Source of the DNA: Sarcocystis neurona
Taxonomy: Eukaryota; Apicomplexa; Conoidasida; Eucoccidiorida; Sarcocystidae
Assembly: GCA_000727475.1 (NCBI GenBank)
Contig: KL647328.1
Coordinates: 124,001 to 188,000, forward strand
DNA: 64,000 nucleotides
Direction of reading: 5' to 3'
Every line of letters starts with the position of its first letter. The stretch's first letter is position 1. Position numbers and translations under genes: made by a program. Of this stretch, positions 49,514 to 62,512 are shown in pieces. The notes under the pieces were generated by a model. The model had not been told where the DNA came from. It made no database searches and worked only from the letters and a program-made list of their open reading frames with translations.

Positions 49514-52489
49514 ATGGAGCACAATGACGCTGCTGTTGCTGGTTGCAGTTCCACGGAAGAGAGCGCAGTGAGAATAATAACGCTGTTCACTGGTACAACA
49601 CGCGCCATTGCGAGCGTGCAGAAACAGAAGCCACCGAACGCACGTAAGCAAACATCTGAATTCGCCACCTGTCAAATGCGTGAACAAGACTCAAGGCATC
49701 AACGAATACGTCAGACTAATTGTAGAGCCGCTGAGTGCTCAGGAGACAATGTAGAGGAAGAATGTCTGAACGCATACGGTGTCAACGCCATTATGCAGGA
49801 TCAGCGTTTCTTGAGCGCTAGAAGGAATGGGTCTCAAGAGGTAGCCGAAGCTGATGCCAGACGGCAAGTAAGGACAGGCAGTGCTGGAAGGTGTCGGCCC
49901 ACCTTTACGGACGACGACATGCAGGAGGAAGGACAGCAGGCTCCACTGCCTGCATTGCAAGGCTCTGAAGGAGGTAGTGTCGCTTTTGCGGCTCGTCTTC
50001 GCCTATACACACTCCGCATCAAACGAAAGATAACCCACTCGGTACGGCAAGCTAGCGAGCAAAGGATGCAGCCCGTAACAGCCCACCTCACCTTGGTTCC
50101 ATCAGGTGCTGCCAACGATTTCCGAACGTGCGTAATGGACAGTCCGCACAGCACCCTTGCGGGGGCCGTCTCTAAGAGGCAGCGCAGCACTCTCAGGAGC
50201 AGTGGCGGGTACGGTTTCTCTGGTAGAAATCGTAGACCTGCATTTTCGACAGCCGTTGCGTTTCACTGCACAATTCACAGCTGCAAGCGAGCAACGTCTG
50301 GCGTGATTCCGCGGCCTGAGCCCCAGCAACGTGCTCAAGCACTAATGGACCCTAAACCAGCACAACCGCATGACTTAAGTTGGGATGGTGTGTTAGCCCT
50401 GCCAGAATGCCGGTCACTTCGCCAGAAAACACAGAGGAAAGTGGCTGACACACAGAGGAGAAAAACGCATATATTAAATCAGACAATTCCCCTGCTGTCT
50501 GATCAACTGCCAGCAGAAACGTCAGCAGATCCATCTAGAAAAAGGCACTCGACTGATAGGGTAGCATTCGAGGGTGCCCTTTATTTGTCAGAACACGTGC
50601 CCGATGCGGAGCAGGAGGGTGCCCGCCTGCAGCAGCGACGCTTTTCTACCGTCGCTACAGCATACTCTTCCAAGCCTTCAAAGAAAGGCTACAGCACAGT
50701 GGATGTTCCTGCGTCTTCTTTCTTTACGTCTTCTCTACATACTCACGAGCTGCTCGAGCACGTAGGATTTCCAGCAGGCGAGGGTGACTCTGTCTGCTTC
50801 CGGCATCAATGCGGGATGCCCAGTGAAGACGCGATACAGCTGCCTGTAGTCGCGGAAGAGCGAGGCGACCAAGCTAGTACCCTGCAAGGCACTCCTTCGA
50901 ATTATAGAAGCATCTCGTGTCCTGCTGTACGCTGGCACAACAGGGAAGCAGATTTGAGTACGGCGACAGAGTCTAGAGATCACGCACATTTGCGTACTCG
51001 AAGAGAATACACGGCACCGTCCTGTCCTGCTGATTTTCCGCGTAATGAGGGCCAGGGGGGGGACCAGAAGAGCATCGCGAAGACTAGAAATGAGAACAGC
51101 GGAAGCACTCGTGTCAGTAACGCAAAGCTCCACTCGTTGCCTCTCGCAGAAATGGAGTATGTAGGTGCCTCTCCGCTTCTAGCAGTGTCAACCGGTGCGC
51201 AAATGTCTCGGACTACGCACAATCTGCAGACCAAAACTTCTTTCAAGTCTCAGGCAGCTTCGCGTGATGAATCAATGGTGCGTCGTAGTGTTACCAACAA
51301 AAGAAGGCAAAAACACAGAGCGTCAGGGGACGTTGACTCTCGTGCTCGGCGAGAGAAATGCCAACTACATGCGGCACAGCTGTCCTCGACCCAGCAAGAC
51401 GCGCTAACCAAGCGGAGAGAAAGTTCAGTATTTTTAACGGCTACGAAGCTTGAGACACAGCCCCACCTATTCAACAGACATGAGGAAGAAACACTTACAC
51501 TCAGCGGCGGACAACAGGCGGAGAGGCATGCAGAAAGAACCGTCGACCACGCACAGTCTACCTCACAGGCTTCGACACAACAGACTTTCCAGCACTCCGC
51601 TGACTCTGAGGACGCTCGAGCACGTTTTTATGTGAGCTCTGCTTCACACAGACCAAAAGAGTGCATCTACCACCTGCTTTCAGGTGCAACGCAGACGTCC
51701 AGTTCAGACACCCCCGCATCCACCTGCGACGTCTCCGCTTCTGCAGCAGTCCTTCGTGGTCGCGAAACGCTGCTCAGATCTCAAGCGGCAGCAGAGACCG
51801 AAAGCAGGTCACCACCACTAACAGATCCACTTAACTTTCTTCTGGACAGTGGCGAGGAAGCGCCGCAGCACAATTCTTTCGAGCTGCTGGGACCTTACCC
51901 ACCCGTAGGTGTCGACACCCACAGCGTTGACCAACTCCCCAGTGGCACTCGTTCGCCTCTGCTTTCTTGTGACAAAGAAACTTCGTGCACCCTCGACGCA
52001 ACACGTAAACGTTTGTCTTTGAGGGTACCTCAAAGTACTGGCGTGGCTGCTGCACTGAAGGCGCGTACGGCAACGACGTCGTCAAGCCGAACTGCCACTG
52101 CACCCGCTGAGTGGGCTGCATTACCAGCAGTTGGCCCCGCTCACAATGGTGTAGCTGGCGCTGGCACCGCTGCCGGAAATCGGACGTCTGGTGGAGACGG
52201 CGCTGCGAATCCGTTGATATGTCCTGCAGAGGCCATCCCTCTCTCCTCTTTTGGCCTGTTGTTTCACGACTCAACTTCATCCACCAGCGCTATGGAGAAA
52301 GATGAGACCTACCCTACACGGGGCAATGGTGACGCTGCTTACCAGCTTGTCGCTGCCAGCAGTGCGGACGCACCATCGACGCAGAAACAGGCAAGAGAAA
52401 AAGCAGCCCCTAGTGGACGCAAGCGCTGCCTCCTGCACATACGGACCACAACGCTGCGTTCTGGTTTACAGTGCACAATAAACGATGAA
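49514..52489 (+). CDS. Long low-complexity exon, possible N-terminus of the metacaspase
   Basis: A plus-strand frame of about 1,000 codons starts at ATG 49514 and stays open to a TAG at 52535. The frame also extends upstream to 49457 without an ATG. An acceptor (aactttccag) ends at 49473, so an earlier exon is possible. The protein is Ser/Gln/Arg/Thr-rich without a domain I can name. It becomes Ala-rich near the end and finishes with a more ordered patch (RKRCLLHIRTTTLRSG). A phase-0 donor (gtaggg) at 52490 would join it to the phase-0 acceptor at 53097, the first recognised metacaspase exon, across a 608-nt intron. Otherwise it is a separate single-exon gene ending at 52537. Long disordered N-terminal extensions are common in coccidian enzymes. 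Confidence 0.6.
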
Positions 52490-53097
52490 GTAGGGTTTCA
52501 GTATCGGCCGGGAATATATTTGTGCAGCGCTTTGTAGTCGCAGAGACGCGGGCAAAACATTGTCGACCAAACCAAACTAAAGTGCTCGTACAACCGTAAA
52601 GCGCCTACACGTGTGTTTACTACTGTTGATTTGTGTGCGTGCTCGCAAGCGTGTACACACATTACATAACTACAATCAGTCGAAGGCAGCCCTGCAGCGC
52701 CGAACCAATCCAGACATACGCTGCACCCCACACGACACGCGCTTATGCCCGTGCAAAAATGCGCTTGAGTGTCTCACTTGCACAGGGTAGAGCTTCAAAA
52801 CGGTCGTGTGTGAGAGGTAGACAGATTACGGACACAACGAGAGTAGGGCATGTCCGGACCTTTCTGTTTTTCTGGGAACGCTGAAGGGATGGATGCTGGA
52901 CTGCGCTGTACCTGCAGATCAAAACATCGCAGAGTGGCGAACGTGGTCCACACCACGGAAGGGAGAACAGGGGAGCAGCGGAAAAAAGACGCTCCGTAGG
53001 ACGAGCGGGAGCTACCCTTGGGCCATTCTTAGTGTCTCCTCGTGTAAAGGAGGCGGAGGAGGAGCCAGTGTGTTGTGACAGTGTCAGTGAGCCCCAG

Positions 53098-56000
53098 ATC
53101 ACAGCGGAACTTCTTTCTCAAACAATTAGGAGAGACACTGTGGGGAGAAGAAACAGGTGGCGGCCGCCTGCGAAGCGTGCCTTGTGCGTTGGTTGCACGT
53201 ACACTGGAAGACACTGCACACTCGGTAAGTATCGTTTCTCAGTTTGCCTCTTTTTGACTGCACCATTTGGCCGTGATGACTTCTAGCTTATATTGGGGGC
53301 GCAGCAGTTCGTACCCTCCAGCGGATAAAGGAAAGAATCACACGCGCACTACCGGCGCTTCTGACATTATACTGTCGTATCTGCAACATGGAATTTGCCA
53401 CACAAAGAAAAATGACCTCTACATGGCATCTCTCATCCGTACTACGAAAGGGCAGACAACCGTAACCTTCCCGCGAAAGTACCTGCTTTTCCAGCAGAAA
53501 GGATCACCTCCTGTGCTGCACGCGTTTTGAGGTGAGAGTGTGTTTCACACCCGTCGGCTGGTATTTGGGTACCACACACCTTTACCAAGCAGCCAAGCAG
53601 ACGCGTAACACTTTTCCTTTTCTCCAACAGACGGAGCCGCCGACGATTGCGAAGCTGTTCGACAGGTGCTGCTGAATTGTTACAAATTCGACAACGTTCG
53701 GTGAGCTATTAAGCAGGGCCCGGCCCTCCTTGCTTAGGGCTGTAGACGCCTCCTAGCACGTTTTACTGTATACTTCAAATGGTGGCGTGCCCGAAGAAAA
53801 GTGTTTCGTGCTAAGCGCGAGCAGCTGCGGGACCAATCACTGTTAGTTTTTTCCCTTTACCGTGTCGCAGATTCTCTGTGGGACCTGCAACATTCACCCG
53901 CAGCGGAAAGGCCGTATGTGTGAAACACTTGCTGCTTCACCATCCACTACACACGACAAGGTTCAAACACGTTTACGTCACAAGCAAATTTAAGAAACTA
54001 TGTGTGCTCTTAAAATCGTGTCGTTTTAGGTACCCACGTAGTTCGGCGACTGCTCGCTTCCTACATAAACGTGATAGTGGACTCCTAGGAATTTGAGTTC
54101 CAGCAGCGTGTACAGGGCATTTCTGCCGTGTGAAGCAACGATATATTCATTCCCGTGACTGACTGGCATTTTCCCTCTTTTTTCTAGTGTACGGCGCTTT
54201 CGAACTCGCACGCGATCTTATTACTGCGTGCAAACAAAATCGAATTCACTCAAACAACAGGGTCTCTCTCGCCGGCAAGTTCTAAGACCGACACCGACCG
54301 ACAGCTGCGTAGTCCAAGACTGTCCGCAAATCTCTTCAGGGATCGATAAAGAAGAATTCTTCAGCCATGGTAAAAGTCGCTTTCGTGTACAGTTGTGTGC
54401 GCCGCTGTCTCATTTGTGATTTTCTGCAGGTGCTTGAAAAGCAGACCGCGCAATGCAGTTGCGCCCTCTCTCCCGGGCGATCTGCGTCTGCCCACCAAAC
54501 GCAGCATCCTGGTAAGTAGTCTGTCACCAGCAGACGTGGTAGGTTCTTCAGCTACAAGTTTGTCCGTTCGGATCTCACGTCCAAATATCTCTGGCCAGGT
54601 GGATCCAGAACGCCCCGTTCATGCAGATGCATACATGCGACTCAACAGGTACCCGTGTGCGCACAGAGAGATATTCACATATTTCACATATATATATATA
54701 CACACATGCATGTGTGTGTGAGGAGATGCATTCCCCTGCGTTTATGGAGGATGGGGTTTACACTTGCACACTCGCTTGGGATTGTGCACTATTGGACTTC
54801 CTCCGAATTCCGTTCTGCAGTGGCACTCCTTGTCGGATACTGCTCCGGAAACGCTCATGCAGAGCAAACGTCTCCGTTGATCCACTTGTGCTGTATCTTC
54901 CGTGTTCGGCGACTGAACCATTTCGACGTGCTAATGCTTTTACGGGGTGCTTAAGCCTAGTGGTTCGTGGAAAAATGTGTTTCCAGGCACTTGTTGCAGA
55001 GGACAGTGCGAGTGTGAGAATCTGGGCTTACGTTGCGTGTCTTTCTGGGGGGGTGTCGTATTCCCTGCCTAGCCCACCGGAAATGAGTCTTTCAGTCGGC
55101 GGTTTCGGTGCGCCACTGTGTTGCAGACGAGCCTTCAGTGGCTGGTACAGGATGCTGCTGCGGGCGACGTGCTTGTATTTTACTTCTCCGGATGCGCGGC
55201 GACCGTGGGAGACACACGAATGTGTTCGCCTTCCTCTACCGCAGACGTAAAGCACACACACCGCAGTTTCGACAGCACCTGCGCCCTGTACTTCTCTTTC
55301 AGTCGTAGTCTCTTGACTGATACAATGGTGACTGAAAGGAACACATTACACATCGAAATAATGTGAATAAACATCCACATATGTGGAATTAGGTGTAGGG
55401 CAAGTAACGCGTTGTGGCCGTAAGAAGAAAGTGAGATTGGCTACCTCGGCGCATCGACAGCAACACTCAAAAGTGTAAGTAGACGAAACAGATTTGCCGA
55501 TTTTGTCCACAGGAGAAGATTCAGCGGGCTGCGAAATAAGTGGGCGACTGATACTGGATAGAAAAGGCACCTGTCTTGTCGTGGTGGGAATAGGAAGAAA
55601 TTCAATGTCTCAAGATCACGTCGTTTTTCCGCGCAAGCTTTTATTTTCATATATATATATGTATAAAAGTATAAACAAGTACACGTTCCACAGTACAGCG
55701 GCTTTGACGCAGGTACGGGCCACAGCTGTACGGCTACCTTTTACAAGTCAACGCCAGGAGGTGAGTTCTGTGTGCTTTTGCTCCTGCGTGGAGAAATGCA
55801 ACAGAACTGTACACCAGATTGACACAATGTCGTACCAGACACAAGCGTATTCGAACCTGCTCACCTCCGCGTCTGCAAAAGACCGTTCACGTGTGGTGTT
55901 TTATCTTCTCTTCTTGCGATAGCCAGGTCAAGCAATCAGGCATCTGTATGGCTACGTGTGTACCTGCAGAGGGGCAGGCTACGAAAACGCCTCATCGACA

Positions 56001-59000
56001 GCTATAGACCTGCAGAAAAAGTGGCGTCATTCTGAGTAAAACGCAGCTAAGGCTGGAGGTGCGCTCGGAGCGGTAATCGACAAAGGTGTACATGCACCGA
56101 TATTGTACCACGTACACGACAGAACTACGCGTGTCCCACTGTCCGTATCCATCATTCGTGTTCACCGGTACTGATGCGTGGGCTTCCGACAGCAACGTTT
56201 CTGGTAATGGCATTCACCTTTCAAAGCGTCCTTCTCTGCAGCAAGAAGTGGCGTTACTGCCAGACGATTTTGAGGACACGGGGCACAGCAACGGGTCCGA
56301 AGGTCGCCGGCTGCTGCACGCGTCTGAACTCCACGCCATCCTGCAAGACCTCTCTGAAGGTGCGGATCCAGGAGGTTGCTCATTGCAGAGCAGTAAAGAG
56401 GACGTGCAGGCAGCCAATTCGCCAATGGGTAGCCGTCGATCGTGTCAGAGTGGTGAAAGTGTGGAAGCGGGGAAAGAGGAATAGTTTGTGGGTGTGTGTT
56501 TCTGCATCTGTCACGCGCGGACAAAGAAGTACCTTTGACAAATCCGTCTGCTCCATGGCCACCGTAAGCACGCTTGACCAGGGGATACATGTAGCTGTCT
56601 GAGACTCGTGTATCCGAAACTTTCATGCCTCCTTACTCTGCCGTCGCCAGCAAGTTCGCGGAGACTGAGTTCACACGGGACAGCAGCACATCTTCGTTCA
56701 GCTGCGGTGCAGGCGGCATACGCTGCGGCATGCTCGTGCGACGCTCTGAACACGGGAAGCCAAGGTGACCAACTGCAGGACATCTGTGTCTTTCAACGTG
56801 CTTGCTTTGTTAGGCGCAAAAATTGGAGTTTTTGTGCCCTGAAAGACATTTGACCATGGACTGCGCTATGGTGCTGGGTTTTTCGGTTCCACGCAGCTCT
56901 TAATGGTCTCCTTCATCGCGGTAGTGAACGTGGTAGTGTCCGTAGCTACTCTGTTGTGCAGCAGAGCACAGTCGGCGTTTTTGCCCTCGTCATATGTTCC
57001 GGATTTTCCACAGTTGCAAATGACCGTACAAGGTGTGCAGGCAGGTGCACTTATTGCTCATTACCGAGGTAATGAGGCGCGAGAATATGCATCCGTGTGT
57101 GTTAGCATGTTTGTGTGTTCTGCCCTTTTCTGTAGGGCCGTGTTAAGCACCGGGCTGCTAGTGGACGCACGAGGAGAGCCTCGCGATCCTGAACAGATGC
57201 GTTCTCAGGGTGCATGAGTGTTTTCGTCATTGCAGTGCTGCACCTTTACATTGTGTACCTGTGCTTGACACCGCACTGGTGCTCCGTTCAGGGGTGCAGC
57301 TGTGCATGATCCTGGACTGCTGCTACGGCAGCCGGCTACTCCCTTCCCTCTCAACATGCGTCTTCTCGACAACTGGCGGACGCAGGAGTCTACCAGGCTG
57401 CCGGACTGAGGACGCCGCCTTCGCAGAGCTGAAAGGAAGTACAGGTGCTTTACGGAGGAGCTGCGCAAGTCCAGCCTTTTCCTTTCGTTTGTTCACGGGC
57501 ACTTGACGGTTCGATAGCACCACGTTTCCTCTGTTACGCGCAAGTCTGTGTGCCTGTGTGCTTGAGGATGTGGTGCCAACAATAGTAGAGCTCCACGCGT
57601 CCCGGATGCCTTCACACACTGACAGTATGCGGGAGGACGACACGTCACCCGTCTGCGCAGCACAAGTATATTGGCTGGCTGCTTACCGTGTGAAACCCTG
57701 TGCGTCGAGGCACTGCTAAGCTGCCGCAGACGAGCTGTTTAGAACTGCAAAAAGTTTTACAGACAGGCAGGTATACCCAAACAAGGGCGTAAGTTCGCTT
57801 GACGTCTTCGATAGTGCAACGAACGCCTATGTGCAGATGTTCTGAGCTTTTCTTCCCACAGACAATTCGAAAAGGGAGCTCCTGTCAGAGGCATTAGTGT
57901 TTATTGTCGTTCTCCTGTAGGCTCCCTGCGTCTAGATCTGTAGATTTATTTGCCCATGTGTACGCGTAGAAGAGAAGTGCCGTTCGTCATGTGTAGCCGT
58001 AAACGTGGGTTGCGGGTGCGTGCACACGCGCGTGACGGCGTGTGTTGATGGGCACACCCATAGACACACACCCCTGCGCAGGCTGAACTCTATTCTCAGT
58101 GGGCGGACGCAGGCATACTGCTCCCTGGCGACGTGACTGAATGACTTTTAATACGCGCAGGAACTCTGTGTGCATAAATATGTACACACATATGTGTACT
58201 CATGTGCAGGACTACGTCCAGATAAATTTAGCCGCGGACCAGGTAATGTCTTGTCCCTTCCTGTCTGCAGGTCGTAGCAATTCAGAGTGCGCAAGGGTTC
58301 ATGCAACAGCAGGTGCAGAAAGAAGTCTGTCGACCGTGCCGTCCCCTCGCGCCCTACAGAGCGACGCCACAGTGAGAAAAAAATCCGGCAGAGTCTCGTC
58401 CAGTATGGGATATCTAGAAAGAACAACTCTGCGACGCACAGCCGAGGGCAGCAGCTTGCCACTGCACATGACGTCGGCCACGGAAGGGACAAGCAGCAAT
58501 ACGCTGCCTACTTTGCTGTCGCCGGAGGGGTTCGGGGGCAGCGGCTGTATCAAAGGGACATCTCCCAGCCAAACAACACAAGCTAGCAACTTTTTCAATT
58601 TGGTCCAGCCGCAGTTTTTGAAGGAGGAACACGCGTCGACAGCCTGTCTTGCGGCGGCTTGTTTCCGCCTTAAGAGTGGTGGCCACTTCCACAAGAGTGT
58701 GCAAAAGCGGTCGACGCAGCCGGTCGATAGGCCGGCGGCTACGCACGTAAGGTTCTCTGGTTGTACAGCACGTGAAACGCTTCGCGTTCACGTCTGCAGT
58801 AAAGAGCACGCACGTTGGTTTACAACTGCGCCCACTCGGGCGTGCTACCATCTATGTGCGGCTTATGTCTCTCTAGGACTGCTTGCGTTCTACCTCTGAT
58901 AGCCCAGAGTCAGTTGTAGGGAGGATCCCGACCTGTGTGTAATCACGTAATGAGGAAATCTCACTTGCGCGAACGTATTCGCCGTTGGACAGGAAGAACT

Positions 59001-60126
59001 CAGGAAACTTCTGCAACAGACGACGTAGTCAGTATCCCCTTCACTGCCATTTTACGCCTTAAAGTAAATCTGTCCCGTTTGGAACACGTATGGCTGCTGT
59101 CTCCATCTCGCGTCGAAAGCGCAGGCATAATCATACGGACGAATAAGGGCGTAAGAATACGAGGTGTTTGGATCAGTAAAATTGCTCCCTAAGAAGCTCT
59201 ATTTCGGCATCCGTATTTGCCTCCCAGCTGCGATATGTCGCAATAATCTTTTACATCTACCTTTTACAAGTTATCATGCAAGTACCCCGAGTAATGTACC
59301 GACCTGTACAGGTCTGCTTGCTCTCAGAGTGGAGATTACGTGCACACTTCCACGCGCTTGCCAGGATTCAGCGATTTCTCCCATATGCACGAAGAGAAGG
59401 GTCTGTGGCCTTTGTCTTTCGAGAATTGCATCCCACCTGGCCTGACAGATTCCCCAAGGTTCCTATAGAACTCATGGTGCAGATGTACTACTCACTCACA
59501 AACAGGGTCCTGCCTTATTCGAACAGAACTCCTTTTGGAGGTTCGTCATGCACTTACACACAGAAGTTAGCGACCACGCGTGCCACCACTCTGCGTCGGA
59601 CTGGGATTTCCGGCAGCACTACTACACTGCGAGGCGGAAGCCACCGCGCCTTTCACTCGTCTCATATATTTTATAAATCTCTACACAGGACGCCTCTGCA
59701 TCCCATGGTAGCTAATGGTCGTATCACCCACACTATATAACTCCACCAGCGGGGTCCTTTGCTAGCAGACGTTTTACATCGGGGACGCGTCAGGCGGAAA
59801 TTGACACTATAGGCTGAACCTAGGCGTGTCCCCACGGATGCAACGATAATTTTAAGAGAAATCGCATCTGAAGAGAGAAGAGCTCGAGGTACACATTCAC
59901 GGGCAATTGTAGCGTTGTCAGCAGGGTGCCTACTATTGCTTCTCTCTTCTAGATCCTGCTGCTTGCTCCTGTCCAGGAATCCTTGCCTCCCCGCTTCAAC
60001 CCTTCGATTTTCGTCTTCGCTTCGTCAGAGAATTCGCCTGCTGCTGAGGTGCCGCTCAAGGGGTTCAGTGCGGCACGAGGTAGGCTGCTTAAATTGTTTT
60101 GTCTCCACGCTACTTCTCCAAGTTGA
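53098..60126 (+). CDS. Metacaspase (peptidase C14 family) with altered catalytic His
   Basis: Metacaspases are Cys peptidases that cleave after Arg or Lys using a His-Cys dyad. Proposed exons are 53098-53224, 53631-53700, 54430-54511, 55127-55246, 56242-56359, 57292-57444, 58271-58746, 59312-59506 and 59977-60126 (TGA). Every junction keeps the frame and every length agrees with its phases. Landmarks: KRALCVGCTYTG (strand 1), DGAADDCEAVRQVLL (the GCxND region), LPTKRSIL-TSLQWLVQDA, GDVLVFYFSGC (normally SGHG), ALLPDDFEDTG, ILQDLSEGVQL and MILDCCYGSRLLP (normally DSCHSG, second Cys catalytic). Exon 7 inserts about 160 low-complexity residues. Exon 8 fits p10: VCLLSEWRLRAH where SGCxDxQ is usual, then GSVAFVFREL and ELMVQMYYSL. 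The last exon (ESLPPRFNPSIFVFASSE) and the 59506 donor are the least certain. A separate N-terminal exon may precede it. Confidence 0.82.
54686..54718. repeat. TA/CA/TG compound microsatellite
   Basis: Alternating AT is followed by CACACATGCATGTGTGTGTG. It lies in the metacaspase intron between 54512 and 55126. Confidence 0.8.
55127..55246 (+). CDS. Metacaspase exon with SGC in place of SGH
   Basis: Forty codons, phase 0 at both ends, acceptor gtgttgcag and donor gtaaag. It reads TSLQWLVQDAAAGDVLVFYF, then SGCAATVGDTRM. The family consensus is a WLV..A..GD.LFF.(Y/F)SGHG block whose His is half of the catalytic dyad. Here TGC (Cys) stands at that place, and the following Gly is Ala. The surrounding residues match well, so the reading frame and alignment are not in doubt. 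Confidence 0.85.
55649..55662. repeat. Short AT microsatellite
   Basis: About seven AT units lie in the metacaspase intron between 55247 and 56241. Confidence 0.7.
57292..57444 (+). CDS. Metacaspase exon with catalytic-cysteine motif DCCYGS
   Basis: Entered with two bases after acceptor gctccgttcag, it completes the Gly of SEGVQLCMILDCCYGSRLLP. The second Cys of DCC occupies the catalytic position of DSCHSG. The usual His after it is Tyr. The exon ends with one base before donor gtgctt. The frame is also open upstream of the acceptor to 57210, but the phase and the match to the GVxLTAIxD consensus fix the acceptor at 57291. Confidence 0.8.
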
Positions 60127-62512
60127 TAGATTCCACGCAAGTGTTGTTAATCAAAACTCGGATGCTGCGCGCGGAGACAGTAACGCGCGTAATCGCTGAC
60201 ACGCCGCTCACCACTGGAGACTATCTCTACGCCACTTGTGTGCGACAAGGACCCGATCACCACTTGTGCAGTGTGTCTTCGCTTCAAAGCCGCGGCGAGC
60301 TTGACTGGCGTGTCCTGTGTGTCTTCACGCGGTTGGGCAGCCTTGTTTTACCTGAAGCACGCACTTTCGTCTTCGGGATCTAGATACGAATATGCACCTG
60401 TCAACGGTGTACACCCTTTGTGAAGTACAGAATTACTGTGAGGGTGCTGCCAGCCTACATGGACTACAAGGCATGCACGCGGGAACACGCAGTGGACGCT
60501 CCGTCTGTTTACGGCTAGCCTGTTCTGGTCTATAACGCTTCTAGACAGACCAAAAATGAAGCAGCCTGATATACGCGCAGATGGCGAAGAGCTTCGCAGT
60601 CTGGCACATGTTCGCAAGCCGCGTAAGTATCAGCACCTTGTCGCAGCACTGTGTATTGTGTGGCCACTTTGCATTTTGACTGTATTCATTTCACCTGCAC
60701 AAGGTGTCTCCAGAGAGTCATCATATGTTCACCGGTGGGTGCTTCTGATTTCATCGCATCAAGGATGGCTCACGTGGAGGCTTCTAGAAGGAATGCGTGC
60801 TCTTCAGTATAAAGGATCTTTTTTTGACGTCGCCGATGCCGCTGCCGTCCGAAACCTTCCTCTAGTCGCCCCGTACGTTTCATCCCTGATTATTGGGCTA
60901 CCGCGCCATCTCAGGCATGCACAGACACTCACGTGCAATGAAAACGAACTGCTTCGCTGTTGTACTTGATCTTTGTGCGCTTACCCTCCCCGTATGTAGT
61001 GGGAAGTTTCGCCTGTTCGGCCGCAGTGCTCCCGCGTAGTGGAAGGCAGATGTGAGCAGTCGTTCATAGTATGGTTGGAAAGCCAACGTGTTTACGCTTT
61101 TATCAAACTGCACAGCGGGACGGTGTTAATACAGCAGAGCATGACCACCTTCAGTGAATGCAGAAAAGCTGCCCTTGCATGGCCGATGAAGGCACCACCG
61201 ACACGTTCAAATGTACCTTTGCAAGTGTTACGACTACTAAAACAGCGGCCTGAGCGCTTGCATACGTCGGTGGCATGCCGCTATAGACACCTATCTGCTT
61301 CTGCGCCTTGAGTGAGCATGCTGCAGCTCAATATATATATATATATATATGTTCGTGCGCTTCTTGGCTGCGAAAGCTTTTCGTTGCGGGATTCCGCAGT
61401 GGTCGTCCCAGTTCTTTTCGCCATATTGTGTGTGCAGCGCGATCCTGTGCTCCGGAATAACTTGCAGGTCAACCGCCCATTCCCACAAGTACAGATTCGC
61501 ACACGAGTATATTTGAAACCGTATGAAATAAAATGTGAGCGCCCTCTTGATCGTGCATATTACGTCATACGGATATAGGTGCACGTACATGCGGAGAAAA
61601 AGGCGGTTACGTAGCCGTTCACCCGTCTACCTGCCTGCGAATACATCCATGTGTCAAAAGTTGGCCGCCTGGACGCGGACCCCAGATGTATTGCCGCTTC
61701 TTTTGGTCAGCTGTTCTTTTACTACATGCGACCATTATTGTCCATTAATCGGTAGAGTGTATCGCTTGCGCTGCGTGTCCTTTTGCCACTGTGTCTTCTG
61801 GGGTGATACACGCGTGCAGCGTCCCCACTGCTTTAATGGCATTTGAGAGTCAGTATCGTGAGTACAACCAGGGCAGCATCACGCCGCTGTGCCCAAGGTC
61901 TTTCGGTACAATCGTACTCCGATTTTCTTCAAGCACACCACCGCAGCGGCTGACGTTCCTGTCGCGTAAGTGTCCAGAAGAGTTCTTTTTTCTGTGATGC
62001 GTGGACGAGGTTGAATCTGCGAACAGGGGCTGATATTTCTGCGTGCTTCGTATACAATGATATGGATCAGTCGATCCGTGTCAAATTTGGTATCCGTACG
62101 TGTGTGCGTCTACTCACGCATCCATCTAAATCGCGGCAGGTGTCCTTTTCGCAGGTGGGGGAGTCGCTTGTGTTGCTTTCTTAGTTTTAAGCACGTGCAG
62201 CAGCCGACCAATAGTTTACCTCGACAGGCGTAAAAGGTGAATTTCGAACACGTATAGCAGCGTATACATTTTGTATCTGGTCCAGTCTATCTCCTTGTAG
62301 TTGTGAACAGGGAGGATCCTGCGAGCCGCTCTCCCTTCACGGAAGTGGTTCATGCGAAATTCGATGAAAGCAGCTCTACATTCTTACTAAATATCTCTTG
62401 CGCTCTATTTTCTCTTGTGAACTTGAGTCGGACTTTTCCACGTCAGTGTTTTCCTGCGAGACTACATCTTCTCTGTATCAGGTTTTGTTGTGTATGCTGC
62501 CGTACAGACGAG
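60127..62512. other. Spacer with one weak membrane-type ORF
   Basis: Between the proposed metacaspase stop and the next start codon I find one notable frame, 60556-60969 (+, ATG, 137 codons). It contains a likely membrane segment, HLVAALCIVWPLCILTVFIS. It has no recognised family and may be a chance frame or an exon of an unseen gene. An AT microsatellite lies at 61331. The promoter of the last gene should lie just before 62513. Confidence 0.3.
61331..61350. repeat. AT microsatellite
   Basis: Ten perfect AT units lie in the spacer between the metacaspase gene and the last gene of the window. Confidence 0.9.

Noticed and set aside
54821..54946. Alternative start of the metacaspase domain (VALLVGYCSGNAHAE)
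   Set aside because: The block 53098-53224 (KRALCVGCTYTG) and the next two exons match the family better and join in phase directly to 55127. This segment then falls in an intron.
57210..57291. Upstream extension of the catalytic-Cys exon
   Set aside because: The acceptor at 57291 with two-base entry gives the exact SEGVQL junction. The extension does not match the family.
58747..58800. An SGC-type motif of metacaspase p10 (HVRFSGCTARETL)
   Set aside because: A strong donor (gtaagg) sits at 58747, just before it. The exon at 59312 joins in phase 0 and carries the p10 pattern.
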